Positions 47,460-58,139 of a stretch of DNA of 64,000 nucleotides are shown here, in pieces. The stretch lies in the NCBI GenBank assembly GCA_963555705.1, contig OY743170.1:12749096-12813095 (forward strand), written 5' to 3'. The notes under the pieces are model-generated. The model was given only the letters and a program-made list of their open reading frames with translations. It was not told the DNA's origin and made no database searches. The number at the start of each line of letters is the position of its first letter. Within the stretch, counting starts at the first letter, position 1. The DNA comes from Ligustrum vulgare (Eukaryota > Streptophyta > Magnoliopsida > Lamiales > Oleaceae). The translations under genes were made by a program, and so were the position numbers.

Positions 47460-47517
<58 letters not shown>

Positions 47518-49533
47518 TTCTTGAATGTTACATAATTTGTTCTTGAAATTCAAATAAAAATGATCCAACTAATGAATCAATGTATTATAGAATTGATTAA
47601 ACAATTTGTTAGTACCAATGCACTGATTCTCGTGTAGTGGGGAATGAGTGTCAATGCAATGATGCTGATATAATTGATATTTAATGATCGGTTAATAGCA
47701 CAAAATGTCCCTACATTTGACATGTATTGTGCAAAACATCCCAACGTTTTGATTTTTGATGCTGAACGTCCCAACCTTTACATTTTCTTGTTGGAGACGT
47801 CATTTTCGTTATATTTAACCCTATTTCAATGTTAAATGAGGGGCATTTTTGTCCAATTCCATTTTAAATTCATTTCTTAACGGTGATTGGCACAAAACGT
47901 CCATACGTTTGACACTCATTGTGGAAAAAGTCACTTCGTTTATTTTTTTTTGACGAATAACGTCCCTACCTTTAGATTTTCTTGCAGATTAGTCTCCAAA
48001 TTTTACTTTTCTTTCAATTTAGTCATTTCGTATTTGATTTAAAGGTCATTGTCTTCAAACGTGTATAACTTTTGATTTACAACTCCGAATTGCACTCCGT
48101 TTTTTGCATTGAACTCCAAATTCAACCATCTTTCTTATGATGTATCATGTCCTCATTTATTAAACATTTCGTTTTGACTTTTATATTGTAAATACTTATT
48201 TTGTTATGCATCATTGATTAACGTAAATTGATTTCTGTAAATCTTATTGAAATAGTGAAATTTTAATTTTAGTGTGTGTTCGACGGCCAGCGAAATTTAT
48301 AAATTGTATTTATTTGACTTTTTATTTTTATGTTTTTAAGGTAAAATGTTTGGTTAAAAATTAGTATGTTTAGCCCCTATTTGAGTCATATTAGAAAGAA
48401 ACTGTGTGTTGTTCAAAAAGTGATTTGAGACTATAATATGACTCAAACATGGGATAAACATACCAATTTTTAACCAAACATTTTACCTTAAAAAAAAAAA
48501 GTCAAATAAATCCAATTTATAAATTCCGCTGGCCGTCGAACACACACTAAAATTTCACTGTTTCAATAAGATTTACATAAATCAATTTACGTTAATCAAT
48601 GATGCCTAACAAAATAAGTATTTACAATATAAAAGTCAAAACGAAATGTTTAATAAATGAGCACATGATACATCATAAGAAAGATGGTTGAATTTGGAGT
48701 TCAACGCAAAAAACGAAGTGCAATTCGGAGTTGTAGATCAAAAGTTATACACGTTTGAAGACAATGACCTTTAAATCAAATACGGAATGACTAAATTGAA
48801 ATAAAAGTAAAATTTTGGGACTAATCTGCAAGAAAATCTAAAGGTATGGACGTTATTTGCCAAAAAATGAACGTAGGGACTTTTTCCAAAATGAGTGTCA
48901 AACGTAGGGACGTTTTATGCCAATTACCCTTAAGAAATGAATTGAAAATAGAATTGGACAAAAATGCCCTTCATTTAACGTTGAAATAAGGTTAAATATA
49001 ACGAAAATGACGTCTCCAACAAGAAAAGGTAAATGTTGGGATATTCAGCGTCAAAAATCAAAACGTTGGGATGTTTTGCACAATACAGGTCAAAGGTAGG
49101 GACGTTTTGTACTATTAACCCTTTAATGATCTTAAATAAAACAAATAAATTCCATATTTTGACCGAAAAGAAAAAAAAATGATGTCAGCAGTTTTGGCAG
49201 GAAAGCTTGGGCCAACTATCTTGTTATTTAAGATATTAAGATTAAGATTATAATTTATAAAATACATTACAAGTTTTAAAATGAAAAAAAATAAATTATA
49301 TTGAATAAAATTATATAACAATATATAAAATATATGATATTATTATAAAATATTCGAATCGGATTGTTATCGGATCGGATTGACTTATATCCATATTTGC
49401 TCTATTTAGTTAATGGATTATTGGATTCGAATCCTTATCGAGTTATCGGATTGAGACCTTAAATCCATCTCCCGTTAATTTCATTAGATTTCGGATCAGG
49501 TTCGAATTAAAATTCGATCCATTAAAAGCCCTA
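47182..49533. mobile_element. hAT-type element split by a foldback Mutator-like element
   Basis: The left end TAGGGGTGTAA (47182; the motif recurs at 47197) and the right end TTAAAAGCCCTA (49533) are hAT-like. The flanking octamers GACACCAG and GAAACCAG match at 7 of 8. The inner ends share CGGATTGAATATGGAT/GATCCGATTCG motifs in mirrored form. Net of the insertion at 47690-49121 it is about 0.9 kb. A 54-base T run lies at 47461-47514. Confidence 0.8.
47690..49121. mobile_element. Foldback Mutator-like element with about 0.7-kb inverted arms
   Basis: Left arm 47690-48393 and right arm 48434-49121 are near-mirror images with a loop of about 40 bp. The ends are GGTTAATAGCAC and TACTATTAACC. A perfect 10-bp duplication TTTAATGATC flanks it (47680-47689, 49122-49131), as expected for Mutator-type insertion (9-10 bp). 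Each arm's inner part resembles the dispersed MITE family ('ggtaaaatgtttggttaaaa'). There is no transposase. The ORFs within are mirror shadows. Confidence 0.9.
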
Positions 49534-49554
49534 GAAACCAGTCAAGGCTTAGCC

Positions 49555-49640
49555 CAATTAGGAGTAGCTACCCTTACCAACTGAAGTATTTGGGGTCGAG
49601 TCCACAGGGTGAGTTTGGCATTTTTTATTGTATATTATTC
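49555..49640 (+). mobile_element. Possible tRNA-derived SINE head
   Basis: A-box-like TAGCCCAATTAGGAG (49563) and B-box-like GGGGTCGAGTCC (49593) are spaced as in tRNA promoters, followed by T-rich DNA. No target duplication was identified, so it may be a truncated SINE. Confidence 0.4.
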
Positions 49641-49790
49641 TTTCTGATGTTTTTCTTTTTCTTTCTTTCTTTTCTTAAACAATCGCCTCTATTTTGATTT
49701 TTTTTTTTTTCCTTTTCCTTTTCATTCTCTCTCTTTTTTTTCTCAAAATATTTGTATTTTATTTTTAAAACATTGTGTTGGACTATTGTG

Positions 49791-50181
49791 TAATGGAACA
49801 AGGTTAATCATTAAAATGCTTGGTTATCATGTTCTTGAAGATAGAATCATATGCCCGAAAGCAATGTTGTGGACAAAGTTTTTATCTCAAGGAAGCCATT
49901 GACTCTAAAAGATGTGAGGTTATTTTTTAAGTTCGAAATAAGATAATTCCCGTTGGTTGTGTCATATGATATGATAATCAATAAGATTTAAGGTCAATTA
50001 CTCTTGCATGTGGAACTATTTTAAAAAAAGACAGTGTTTAGTCATGGACAATTGTATATAGCAGTATCAGGAGTTACGAATCGTATCGTTCTGAAAATAT
50101 TGATATGCAATGATGATGAGAAATCCAACAAATGTGATGACTAATGTTGTGTATAAGGAGGTTTTCTAGAATTTGTAAAAC
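49791..50181 (+). pseudogene. Second Helitron helicase C-terminal fragment
   Basis: The pieces NGTRLIIKMLGYHVLED, an IITINKIxGQ motif, LLHVELF, VFSHGQLYIAVSGVTNR and LKILICNDDE align in order with the fragment at 27105-27508, but the copy is more decayed with many stops. About 120 bp further, GTGCACCGCATGGATGTGAA then CTAAT resembles an eroded Helitron 3' hairpin and CTAG end. No left end was found. Confidence 0.8.
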
Positions 50182-50329
50182 TTTTGGTAACCGGAATCTT
50201 ATTATAATTTAATTGGCACTTGTTGATGTTACTCTTTATTAAATTTTTATTAATTGTTTCATGTTAGTACATATATACTTTGTCAATGAAACATGAATGT
50301 GCACCGCATGGATGTGAACTAATTATTTA

Positions 50330-50455
50330 TAAATAAAAAATGTAATGTTTGTGAGATAAAATATGTGATTGAAAAATGATTAGAAAAAATGTGTCTAATT
50401 AAAAAATGATTTGAAAAATGTATTATTCATAAACTAAATTTATAGTAATTTTTCC
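50330..50455 (+). mobile_element. Dispersed MITE family copy (k)
   Basis: It contains 'tttgtgagataaaatatgtg', 'attgaaaaatgattagaaa' and 'aaaaaatgatttgaaaaatg'. The stretch 50456-50815 after it shows nothing definite. Confidence 0.7.
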
Positions 50456-50815
50456 TATTAAAAAATGGAGACGGCTTAGAAACTTTTTCGAGATATTAAA
50501 TTATTGTTCGTCTCTGTCACGTTGTTCGAGTCAGATTTGGATGGAATATCTCAAAATATATAAAACAAAAAAAGCAATTATTATTGTTAGTTGTGTGTTA
50601 TAGGAATGTTCTTTCCATTTCTATCATTTAAAAATTAATTATCTGAAGTAGTAAATAGTTCCAAGAATACGTATATTAAATAAATATTTACATAATAGGA
50701 AATTCCCTTGTTAAAAGCAAAAATTAGCAACTGTAAGTCTGTAATAGAAAAAGTGGAATAGAAAAATCATAACCGTAAAAAAGCTGCTGTATATCTTTTA
50801 GGAAAATAAAGTTAT

Positions 50816-50889
50816 CGCGAAAGTGTACCGCGAGTGTATCGCGCACTCACACATGTGAGCGTACGATATACTTGCGTTACGTTTTCGCG
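50816..50889. repeat. GC-rich hairpin about 100 bp past the 291-residue gene
   Basis: Arms of about 35 bases beginning CGCGAAAGTGTACCGCGAG and ending CTTGCGTTACGTTTTCGCG pair imperfectly around a CATG centre. It stands out from its AT-rich surroundings. It could be a tiny foldback MITE or act in RNA 3'-end formation; neither is shown. Confidence 0.8.
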
Positions 50890-50988
50890 GTACCAGTAAG
50901 TAGGCTGTAGCTAGCATTACCCTACCTTTTATCATGGAGTCAACGAGGGGAAATGTAATTTGAATTACCACGCCACCACATAAGACTT

Positions 50989-51864
50989 TTATGCTACTTG
51001 CTTTCGTACGGGCCGATTTAAATCCAGTGACTCGGAAATTGCCGTATTAAGATCTTCGGCGGTCCATGATTCTGAACGTCGGCCCGATGAGAACCGCATC
51101 ATCCCTCCCAAACCGGGTGGCTCAGCAACGAGTTCAACACTTACCGGAATATCCCGTAATTTTATGCTCAAACTCTTCCTCTGCGGTTCAACTGCCTCTT
51201 TCACTTTTCGACTCCCTGACCGGATAGATTTCTTATTACCCTTTTTAGACCGGAACATACCCATTACTTTAGTGTAGAATCCGGTTTTTCGTTTTTCACC
51301 ACCGGTTCTTGACTTCTCAACCTGTGCTTCATTCTTTCTCGAGGAATTATTTCTTCGCCGGATGCGCTTTGACCGGACTCTTCCCATACATGAAACCTTT
51401 GGCGAAGACGGCTCAGCCACCGCCACCGTCGACTTCCCCGCTGACACGGATCTATTTGGAAACAGCCTCGGGTTAGCCAGTCTACAACTCCTCCTCCTGG
51501 AATCGATATAAGTAGTTTTCTGAGTCTTTGGCAATCCAATAATCAATGCCTTAGACTTCAACTTAACCGAACGCTGAGAATTCGATTTTAAATTCGGGTT
51601 CAAATTAATTGAATTTGAGTTGCCTTTTGTTGAATCTTTGCGCTCGTAAAACGCGTTGCGGTCGAACCAATCGTATTCAGCATCTTTCGATAGCCAAAAC
51701 GATTCCGGCGGGTAGTCGGATGGTATTCCGGTTGTTTCATCTTCTTCATCCTTTAGCAGATCGGCGCCGGCACCTGTGACGGCGAGTGTTTTGCATGTTA
51801 TTTTGCTATCAATGCCTCCGAGTGGGCAGGCTGTAACTAAGGTTTCGAGATTAACCTGAGGCAT
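50989..51864 (-). CDS. Plant-specific basic protein of unknown function, 291 residues
   Basis: A single uninterrupted frame with ATG at 51864 and stop at 50991-50989. There is no signal peptide or membrane segment. The N-terminal third is acidic and has LTRNAFYERKDSTKG-like text (DWFDRNAFYER, about residues 65-75). The centre carries ALIIGLPKTQKT (about 106-117), RRRSCRLANPRLFPNRS and SPKVSCMGRVRSKRIRRR, followed by a Lys/Arg/Ser-rich region, an amphipathic KVMGMFRSKK stretch and a C-terminus with GLGGMMRFSSGRRSESW. The SPKVSCMGRVRS motif is, from memory, characteristic of a plant family sometimes annotated 'syringolide-induced protein 14-1-1-like'; the biochemical role is unknown. The basic, serine-rich composition suggests a regulatory or nucleus/membrane-associated protein. 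Higher GC and intact frame mark it as a real host gene. Confidence 0.88.
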   Translation of the reverse strand: MPQVNLETLVTACPLGGIDSKITCKTLAVTGAGADLLKDEEDETTGIPSDYPPESFWLSKDAEYDWFDRNAFYERKDSTKGNSNSINLNPNLKSNSQRSVKLKSKALIIGLPKTQKTTYIDSRRRSCRLANPRLFPNRSVSAGKSTVAVAEPSSPKVSCMGRVRSKRIRRRNNSSRKNEAQVEKSRTGGEKRKTGFYTKVMGMFRSKKGNKKSIRSGSRKVKEAVEPQRKSLSIKLRDIPVSVELVAEPPGLGGMMRFSSGRRSESWTAEDLNTAISESLDLNRPVRKQVA

Positions 51865-52010
51865 ATAGAAATATAGAAATGATCTAGTTTTCTAGAGAGA
51901 GAGTTAACAATTTTAGTGAGAGAAAGAGAGGTACAGGAGCAAGATCGTGGTGGGAATGAAAGAATTAAAAGGGTATGCAATGCAAGTCTGCGTGATTACA
52001 GAAGAAGAAA
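51865..52010 (-). promoter_or_regulatory. CT-rich leader/promoter-proximal region of the 291-residue gene
   Basis: Read on the - strand, this is rich in CTCTCT tracts (CTCTCTTTCTCTCACT and CTCTCTCTCTAG), typical of plant 5' leaders. No clear TATA box was found. Nothing else was recognised in it. Confidence 0.4.
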
Positions 52011-52053
52011 AATATCTTTCGAAAAACCAAATTTAAACAAAAATTCTGAGTGG

Positions 52054-52157
52054 ATATTTTTTTTTTGACATGTTCAAATGAGATGTCCGATGTCTCATCT
52101 CGTCATTGGTCGATACCAAGGTGCCGAGATGACACATCGACATGTCAAAAAAAATAA
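52054..52157. mobile_element. Small foldback repeat about 190 bp upstream of the 291-residue gene
   Basis: TTTTTTTGACATGT at one end mirrors ACATGTCAAAAAAA at the other, and GATGTCTCATCTCG mirrors CGAGATGACACATC inside. The 100-bp unit would form a near-continuous hairpin. No target duplication was read. Confidence 0.75.
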
Positions 52158-52189
52158 AATTTGTATAGAATTACTCTTAATTAAATAAT

Positions 52190-52365
52190 TTTTATTTATT
52201 TCCTCTATTTGATAAAAAAATTAAATAAATAATTAATTACAAATAAATGTAATGTTTTCTAATTAAAATATATGGTTGAAAAATCATTTGAAAAATGTTT
52301 ACGTGTGATCAAAAAGTAATTTTTTGTAACATAAACTTGTTTATATACAAATTTTCCAAGCAAAG
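52190..52365 (+). mobile_element. Dispersed MITE family copy (l)
   Basis: It includes 'aaaatatatggttgaaaaat', 'catttgaaaaatgttta' and 'gtgatcaaaaagtaatttt'. The following 52370-53220 is AT-rich with an ATC microsatellite (52656-52680) and no gene. Confidence 0.65.
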
Positions 52366-53224
52366 ACATATTTATAAACATGTTTCATCGTTCAACATTG
52401 ACTGCAGATTTTAGGTAGAATTTGTTTGTTTCTATACGCCATATGTGCATCTTATCTTCGATTCTTTTTAGTAGAAAAATAATTTAAAGAATAACACACT
52501 AACAAACATAGTGAATATATGATTAAAAATAAAGTTTGATTTCAATTGAATATTATAAGCAGCATTAATTTGTAATGAATGACAAGTGGTACTATTAATA
52601 TCTCTATCGACACTGAAATAATTAACGTGATCGTTGAATTATAAAATAATTAATATGATCATCATCATCATCATTATCATCCCGTTCAACATGTAATAAT
52701 TGTCTTTAATCTCGTCTATGTTTAGATGCAAAACTTGTCTTAGTAGACCTCGTTTTTTTAATTAATGTATAAGCATTTTTCGACTAATTTTTTTTTTATG
52801 TCATCACTCTTTTTTCATTAATTAATAGAGTTAATGAGAATTCAATAATTGCAGACTAATTGAGTAACAAGAAGAAAATATAGGACAGCTTTTTGGCATT
52901 ACATGCAGGCATATTTTGACATTTATTACCTTGATTATAAATTTTGCAGCTTCATACTCTTTCAACAATAATTTTTGAAAGACATTTTTAAGTAATATGG
53001 TGACATGAAACACATTTATTGGGTAATAAAAAAGTAAGTAGTGAGTAATTATTTTCACCCCTCAAACCTCAATGAATGTGTGATATGTCACAATATCGCT
53101 TAAAAATGTTCCCAAAAAAATCCCTCTAAAATTACTCTTTATGTAATGGCCGTCCCCTCTCGACTCATCCATGGACATGGACATCCACATCCACATCTTC
53201 GTCATCATTTTTTTCCTCAACTTT

Positions 53225-53350
53225 TTCACCACCTAAGCCTCTGTTTTATAAACTTGTTCATAAATAAGTATACAAATAATACATTTTTCAAAATCATTTT
53301 TTAATCACACACTAGTTCCTCAAATCACAGATTTTACAAAATCATTTTTT
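53225..53350 (-). mobile_element. Dispersed MITE family copy (m)
   Basis: Reverse copy with 'aaatcattttttaatcacac' and 'ttcctcaaatcacagatttt'; 65 bp from copy (n), which lies in the other orientation. Confidence 0.6.
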
Positions 53351-53414
53351 CAGTGTCAAAATTTGAGTGGGACTTAGGTTTTTGTGTTTTTTAAGTCTGA
53401 ATGATGTACCATTT

Positions 53415-53575
53415 CTTGTTCGACGACAGGAAATTTGTTTATAAACAGTTTTTTTATGTTTTCGGGATAAAATATATAGTTAAAAATGTTTTTAAAAAGT
53501 GTGTGATTAAAAAGTAATTCGAGAAAATGTGTCATTTATAATTTTTTTTTATAAACAAAGTTACCAAACAAGTAC
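53415..53575 (+). mobile_element. Dispersed MITE family copy (n), ends visible
   Basis: Left CTTGTTCGACGACAGG and right GTTACCAAACAAG give an imperfect inverted repeat (CTTGTT/AACAAG). Between them are the family phrases 'gggataaaatatatagtt' and 'gtgtgattaaaaagtaatt'. The interval 53580-54200 shows nothing definite. Confidence 0.7.
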
Positions 53576-54199
53576 TTAAGAGTTGATGTGTCAAATTGAT
53601 TTTTAACAATCTAGGAAACGGAGAAATTGACATAATTGAAACGCGAATTAATCCATTTGTACATTCAAGGTTGAGACCCCGAATGACATGTTGGAGGTTG
53701 AAACTGACATGATAAGACAATTTTTTTTTTCCTAATGTATCTATTTTTAATCATTTTATTTTTATTCAATTGAATATATCAAACACATCTCTGGTCAAAT
53801 GATTTGAGTGAAAATTCACTTACTAAAGGGCTTCCAAGCACAATCCATTACCTTACATTGTACTAAATATTTTTAATTCATTGGAATAATCTTGATTTGC
53901 ACAACATATTACATTTGAAGCAATTTTCATTACTTGTTTGATGGAGAAAATGTCGAATTCTATGTGATAAAAAGATCATTTGTAGATGGCTTTTTTTGAA
54001 TTTTTTGAGCCAGGGATATGACCATGGGGATTTACCTTACAAGCCATTGCTTTCTTCCATAGCATATGCGGGTAAGGTGGTAAGAATTGAAAGTGAGGTA
54101 CATATTGCTGGATTCCTGACTCTTCGTTGACAAGAAAATCGTAATGTGTAGATACTTGTGTTTTCGGCATAGATGGCCAATAACTTTAAAACAAATCTA

Positions 54200-54205
<6 letters not shown>

Positions 54206-54274
<69 letters not shown>
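54206..54274. repeat. (AC)n microsatellite
   Basis: About 34 uninterrupted AC units, directly left of the element described next. The ORFs through it are artefacts. Confidence 0.98.
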
Positions 54275-54278
<4 letters not shown>

Positions 54279-54279
54279 A

Positions 54280-56345
54280 AAAGAGAAGATCTAGCGCACG
54301 TTCACATGCACTCTATTGTGCACAAATAGCCACCCTAGCAGCTGATTTGTATAAAAGTGGGGTGCACATAGCTGATTAAAAATTTGCACAACCATTTGAC
54401 CAAACTAAAAATCTCCGCAACAGGCTTCTCTCTTCCAGCTGCTCCGCACCAGTCTTCTCTCTCTTTCAGATGCACTCTCCATTATTAACGTCTTCACTAT
54501 CCCGCACCTCAACACCACGGCGACCTCACCACTGTCTATCGATTTGCAAGTGAACGTGCACTAGATCTTTTCTGGAACCCGCCTTCTCTCTCTTCACCCC
54601 TACACCTGGACAATTACAGTTATTTTCAGTCGGGTAAGGATTTGTGCCCTAAATCTCAATAATTTTGCTCCCTAAAATTTGTATAGTATGTATTTACAGG
54701 GAGGTAAGGATTTGTGCCATGATTGTCATTCTCCCTGAATTTTTTATATTCGGTATTTGAGTTTGGGTTCGAAATCATGGGTATGGGTGGAAAATTCATT
54801 CAACGTAAAATTCCAATTTTTGACAATGTAGTTTGGGTGCAACCTAATTTTTGATATAATTTGTGCCCTAGATTGGGATGCCTGATTTCTGAACCCACGA
54901 CTATACACCAGATCAGTTCTCTTGTATTTCAATATTGGGTTTGTGTATTGTTCAGAGGCTGTGATGATTCTTGTGTTTGAATTGGAGCTAAAAATGTGAA
55001 TTTTGGTAAATGTGAACATTGGTAACGTTAATGTTGGTCATTCGTATCTTGGCATGGAAAAATGGACGGCATGGTCTTGGGATGATATGCTCCCTAAGAA
55101 ACATGCAACCATTGAATTTGCAGCCATGACGATGACGCGTTTTAGTTGCATAGTATGTCTGAGCCTCTTAGATTTTGTTTCGTAATATGTTTTATGTCTC
55201 TACTTGAAGCAAGGTACACTAACTAATGTCTACGACGAGTGCGAATAATCTTCAGTCCCGCCTAAAATGCATATGTGGATGCGATATGAAGTTGTGCACA
55301 TCGCCCACATCGAGAAATCCCAATCGAGAATTTTGGAAATGCCACTCGATCGTGTGAGTATTTCATATGGGATGACAAAGTTGATAAAAAAACACATACC
55401 CATACTCAAAGCCCGTCTCTCAAAAAAAAAAAAAAGCTCGGCTCGAGCTTTGGCTCAAAATCTCGAGTCGCGAGCCCAGCTTAGCCCGAGCTTTTTTTGA
55501 GCAGAGCCCGAGCGGCTCGAGCCAACGAGCCATTTTTTCATCCCTACACTCAAGTAGGTGAGATGCGTGATAGCCAACTCCATGAAGTAAAACACTAGTC
55601 CACAGCTTTGTCGAAGAAGTTGGACGTAGTTCAGGATTCTTAGAAACCAGATGAACTCTACAAACTGGAATTATGGCAAGAACATGAATAGATAAGAATA
55701 GAAATTAATCACATTTATAGTAACCCAAATAATGAAAATAATGTAAACACGAAAAAAAAATCATATTTTACCTTCACCATCGAATAGTGGTAAAACTTAG
55801 GTGGTGCCGTCTGTTTAGAAACCACATGAGAAAAATCAAATATAGAAATCACATGAAAACATCAAATATACCACCACATGAAAAAAAAAAAAAAAAAAAA
55901 TCAAATATAGAAACACGTGAAATTTATTATGAATGTGCATAAATTTAGAAACCACATAAAACACAAGATTTACAACAAACATCATATTTCCAAAACAAAA
56001 AAAAAAGGGTTCCTTGTCGAAAAAAAAAAATCATGAACAATCCAGAAAAGCCTATTTTTCTTTTCTTTTTTTTTTTTACATGGAAGGTGCACTTGTCGTC
56101 CTCCCGTGGGTTTTCTTCGTTTTTCACCTTCCGACTAGTGAGATCATGGCAGCGTAGTGAGGGTGAAAGGGTTGATCTCAATAACATGGACGAAAGAGAG
56201 ATAAGCGGGCGCATCTGTAGAATTAATTTAGGAGGAGTGAGAGAAGGTTGTGGGTGGTTGGTCTTGGTCTCACTTCTTAAATTGCTGTGGGGGCCACCTA
56301 ATCCAACTATACTGCCAATTGGGACAAACTTGCACTAGATCTTTC
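54280..56345. mobile_element. Element with GATCTAG inverted ends, carrying a GRF zinc-finger piece
   Basis: Left AGAAGATCTAGCGCACGTTC and right, read inverted, AAAGATCTAGTGCAAGTTTG form imperfect TIRs. The element lies between an (AC)n tract and a (TA)n tract (56348-56370). A third related inverted copy is at 54555-54575 (GAACGTGCACTAGATCT). The interior has exon- and UTR-like segments, including the GRF zinc-finger piece. The transposon class is uncertain; a Mutator-like origin is possible. Confidence 0.55.
55226..55360 (+). pseudogene. GRF-type zinc-finger fragment
   Basis: ATG at 55226 opens STTSANNLQSRLKCICGCDM, then KLCTSPTSRNPNREFWKC. The C-x-C-G...TS.T..NP.R.F..C spacing is the GRF zinc finger, found in TOP3/APE2/NEIL3-type proteins and in many plant transposon-linked ORFs. 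After WKC the frame slips, then a hAT-like GAGCCCGAGC repeat (about 55390-55545) interrupts it. It is a broken piece, probably an accessory or captured gene of the surrounding element. Confidence 0.8.
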
Positions 56346-56544
56346 CTGTATATATATATATATATATATACAATCACAAAAATATTAACATTACCACGAT
56401 ACTAGAACATTATTACGTGTCAACCCCAATGCGCATGTGAACATCATGCCCAGTTGCTTGAGTCTGAATATAAATAAATCATGATTTTACAATGTTTAAG
56501 TAAATTTTAAACTTTTAAATACAAACCGAAGATAAAATGTAATC

Positions 56545-57620
56545 ATGTACCTCAGTTTTTTTCTCTCTTTTTCTTGTTTTTCATGCATTCACTTTTCTTC
56601 TTAGAAACATATTTTCCCACATTAGAGATCCTTCTAGTCTTTGGTGGACGCACATATCGTTGAACAGCTAGAGGACAATGGATTTCCTTATTTTTGTTAG
56701 AAGTTTTACAAAGGCTAGAGGTGGCATTAGGAATTATCAAAGAACCACCAGGAAAAGTTTATTTATTTATGTTTATCGATGATTGTAATTCATTCATCAT
56801 GTGCCACAATACTGCATAGTTTTCATTTGAATTGATAGCACAATTAGCTATCTCATCCAATTTTCTTTTTCAACTTGTGATAGTGACATGAGCCTCATAG
56901 TCTCCTTTTCAATCATCAAAAGTAACTTTCACCCTTGTGTGAGACCTTTTTTCAAGTCATTCCTCTAATGATCTAAGATGTACATTTCTAGAACTTGTTG
57001 AATATTCAGTTTCAAATGAATGGATAAAGCAAGCTTACATAAAATACCTCTAAATTCGAACAATTGACAAGCACAATTAAACTCATTTTGTCCTTCTTTG
57101 CAACAAACAATGAAATGATTTTTTTTTTTTCATTTATTTATGCCTATCTCCAACAAATACATCTTCGACCACATTAAATAGTCCATTTTGCTCATCAACA
57201 CAAGAAACTTCACAATATATCAAGTCAACTCTTTTTGAAATTCTTCAAACTTTGAATTGGTATATACACTATGAAATTGTTTTTCCATTTCGAAATGTGT
57301 CACACTCACACATAGAATCCACATAGTAAAAGGCTAAAAATCTTCATTGCTTTCCTTTTCGACCTTACTTCTTAAAGCATTATCATATTACTCAACAAAT
57401 TGCTTCATTGTTGTCTTTGAATTTACATAGTCATCAAAGAGTACATTCATACTCTCGCTACATTGTGTTGTTGACATACCATCATAAAATGTATCATTTA
57501 CAAAAGTAGAAATCCAAAGATGTCTCTCTTTATTCAAATTCTTTAACTACATGTTTTCATGAAGATCCGTTCATTATAATTAAGCATGTCATGAATTAAC
57601 TCGAATCAAGTCGAGATAAT
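56545..57620 (-). pseudogene. FAR1/FRS-like (Mutator-derived) transposase pseudogene
   Basis: On the - strand, in shifting frames: LNKERHLWISTFVNDTFYDG, then MSTTQCSESMNVLFDDYVNS, KTTMKQFVE and NALRSKVEKESNEDF (57560-57340). Next comes a SWIM zinc-finger remnant with CACQLFEFRGILC spacing (near 57050), then VKVTFDD, KLDEIANCAINSNENYAVLW and the tail PPKTRRISNVGK (near 56620). This is the C-terminal half of the FAR1-RELATED SEQUENCE family or its Mutator-type transposon relatives. Stops and frameshifts abound. The N-terminal FAR1 DNA-binding part and catalytic DDE start were not found. Confidence 0.85.
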
Positions 57621-58139
57621 TTCAATCCCATTTTTTAATCGACCAGTCATATCGGACATGAACAGCCCCGACCCATTTGGCAACATTAATGTCATTGACA
57701 TAGGTAGTCCTAAATTATAATGATTGTAGCATGAGGAGAACTCTGGAAATGACTAGCCATTTTATTTATAACTTAGGTGTCCAAGTTTATGCACACTCAG
57801 AGTAGACATTTGGACAACCATTCTTCTCCCCATGATTCCCTCTTTATGCTGTGCGGACGGGACCCCAGAGGGGTGACATGACACACTACACCCTACCTCC
57901 ATGTAAGTACTTGATTTTCAGTATTTAAATGATGCATTCCAAGAGTCAAGATTCAAACATCCAATCCTCTATTTCAACTCCTTCTATTTTACCGCTACAC
58001 CATGTTCGTGTGGCCACTAGCCATGTTTTTTGAATTCTTATAATATGGACATAACATCATTGTAGTTATTATGGGCTTAAGTTGGGTGGGAAGTGGCAAC
58101 CATTGGCACTGAGGAACGCAAGTTTAAAAGTTAATTAAA

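Noticed and set aside
54037..54379. ORFs of repeated Val-Cys or Thr-His
   Set aside because: They are translations of the (AC)n microsatellite.
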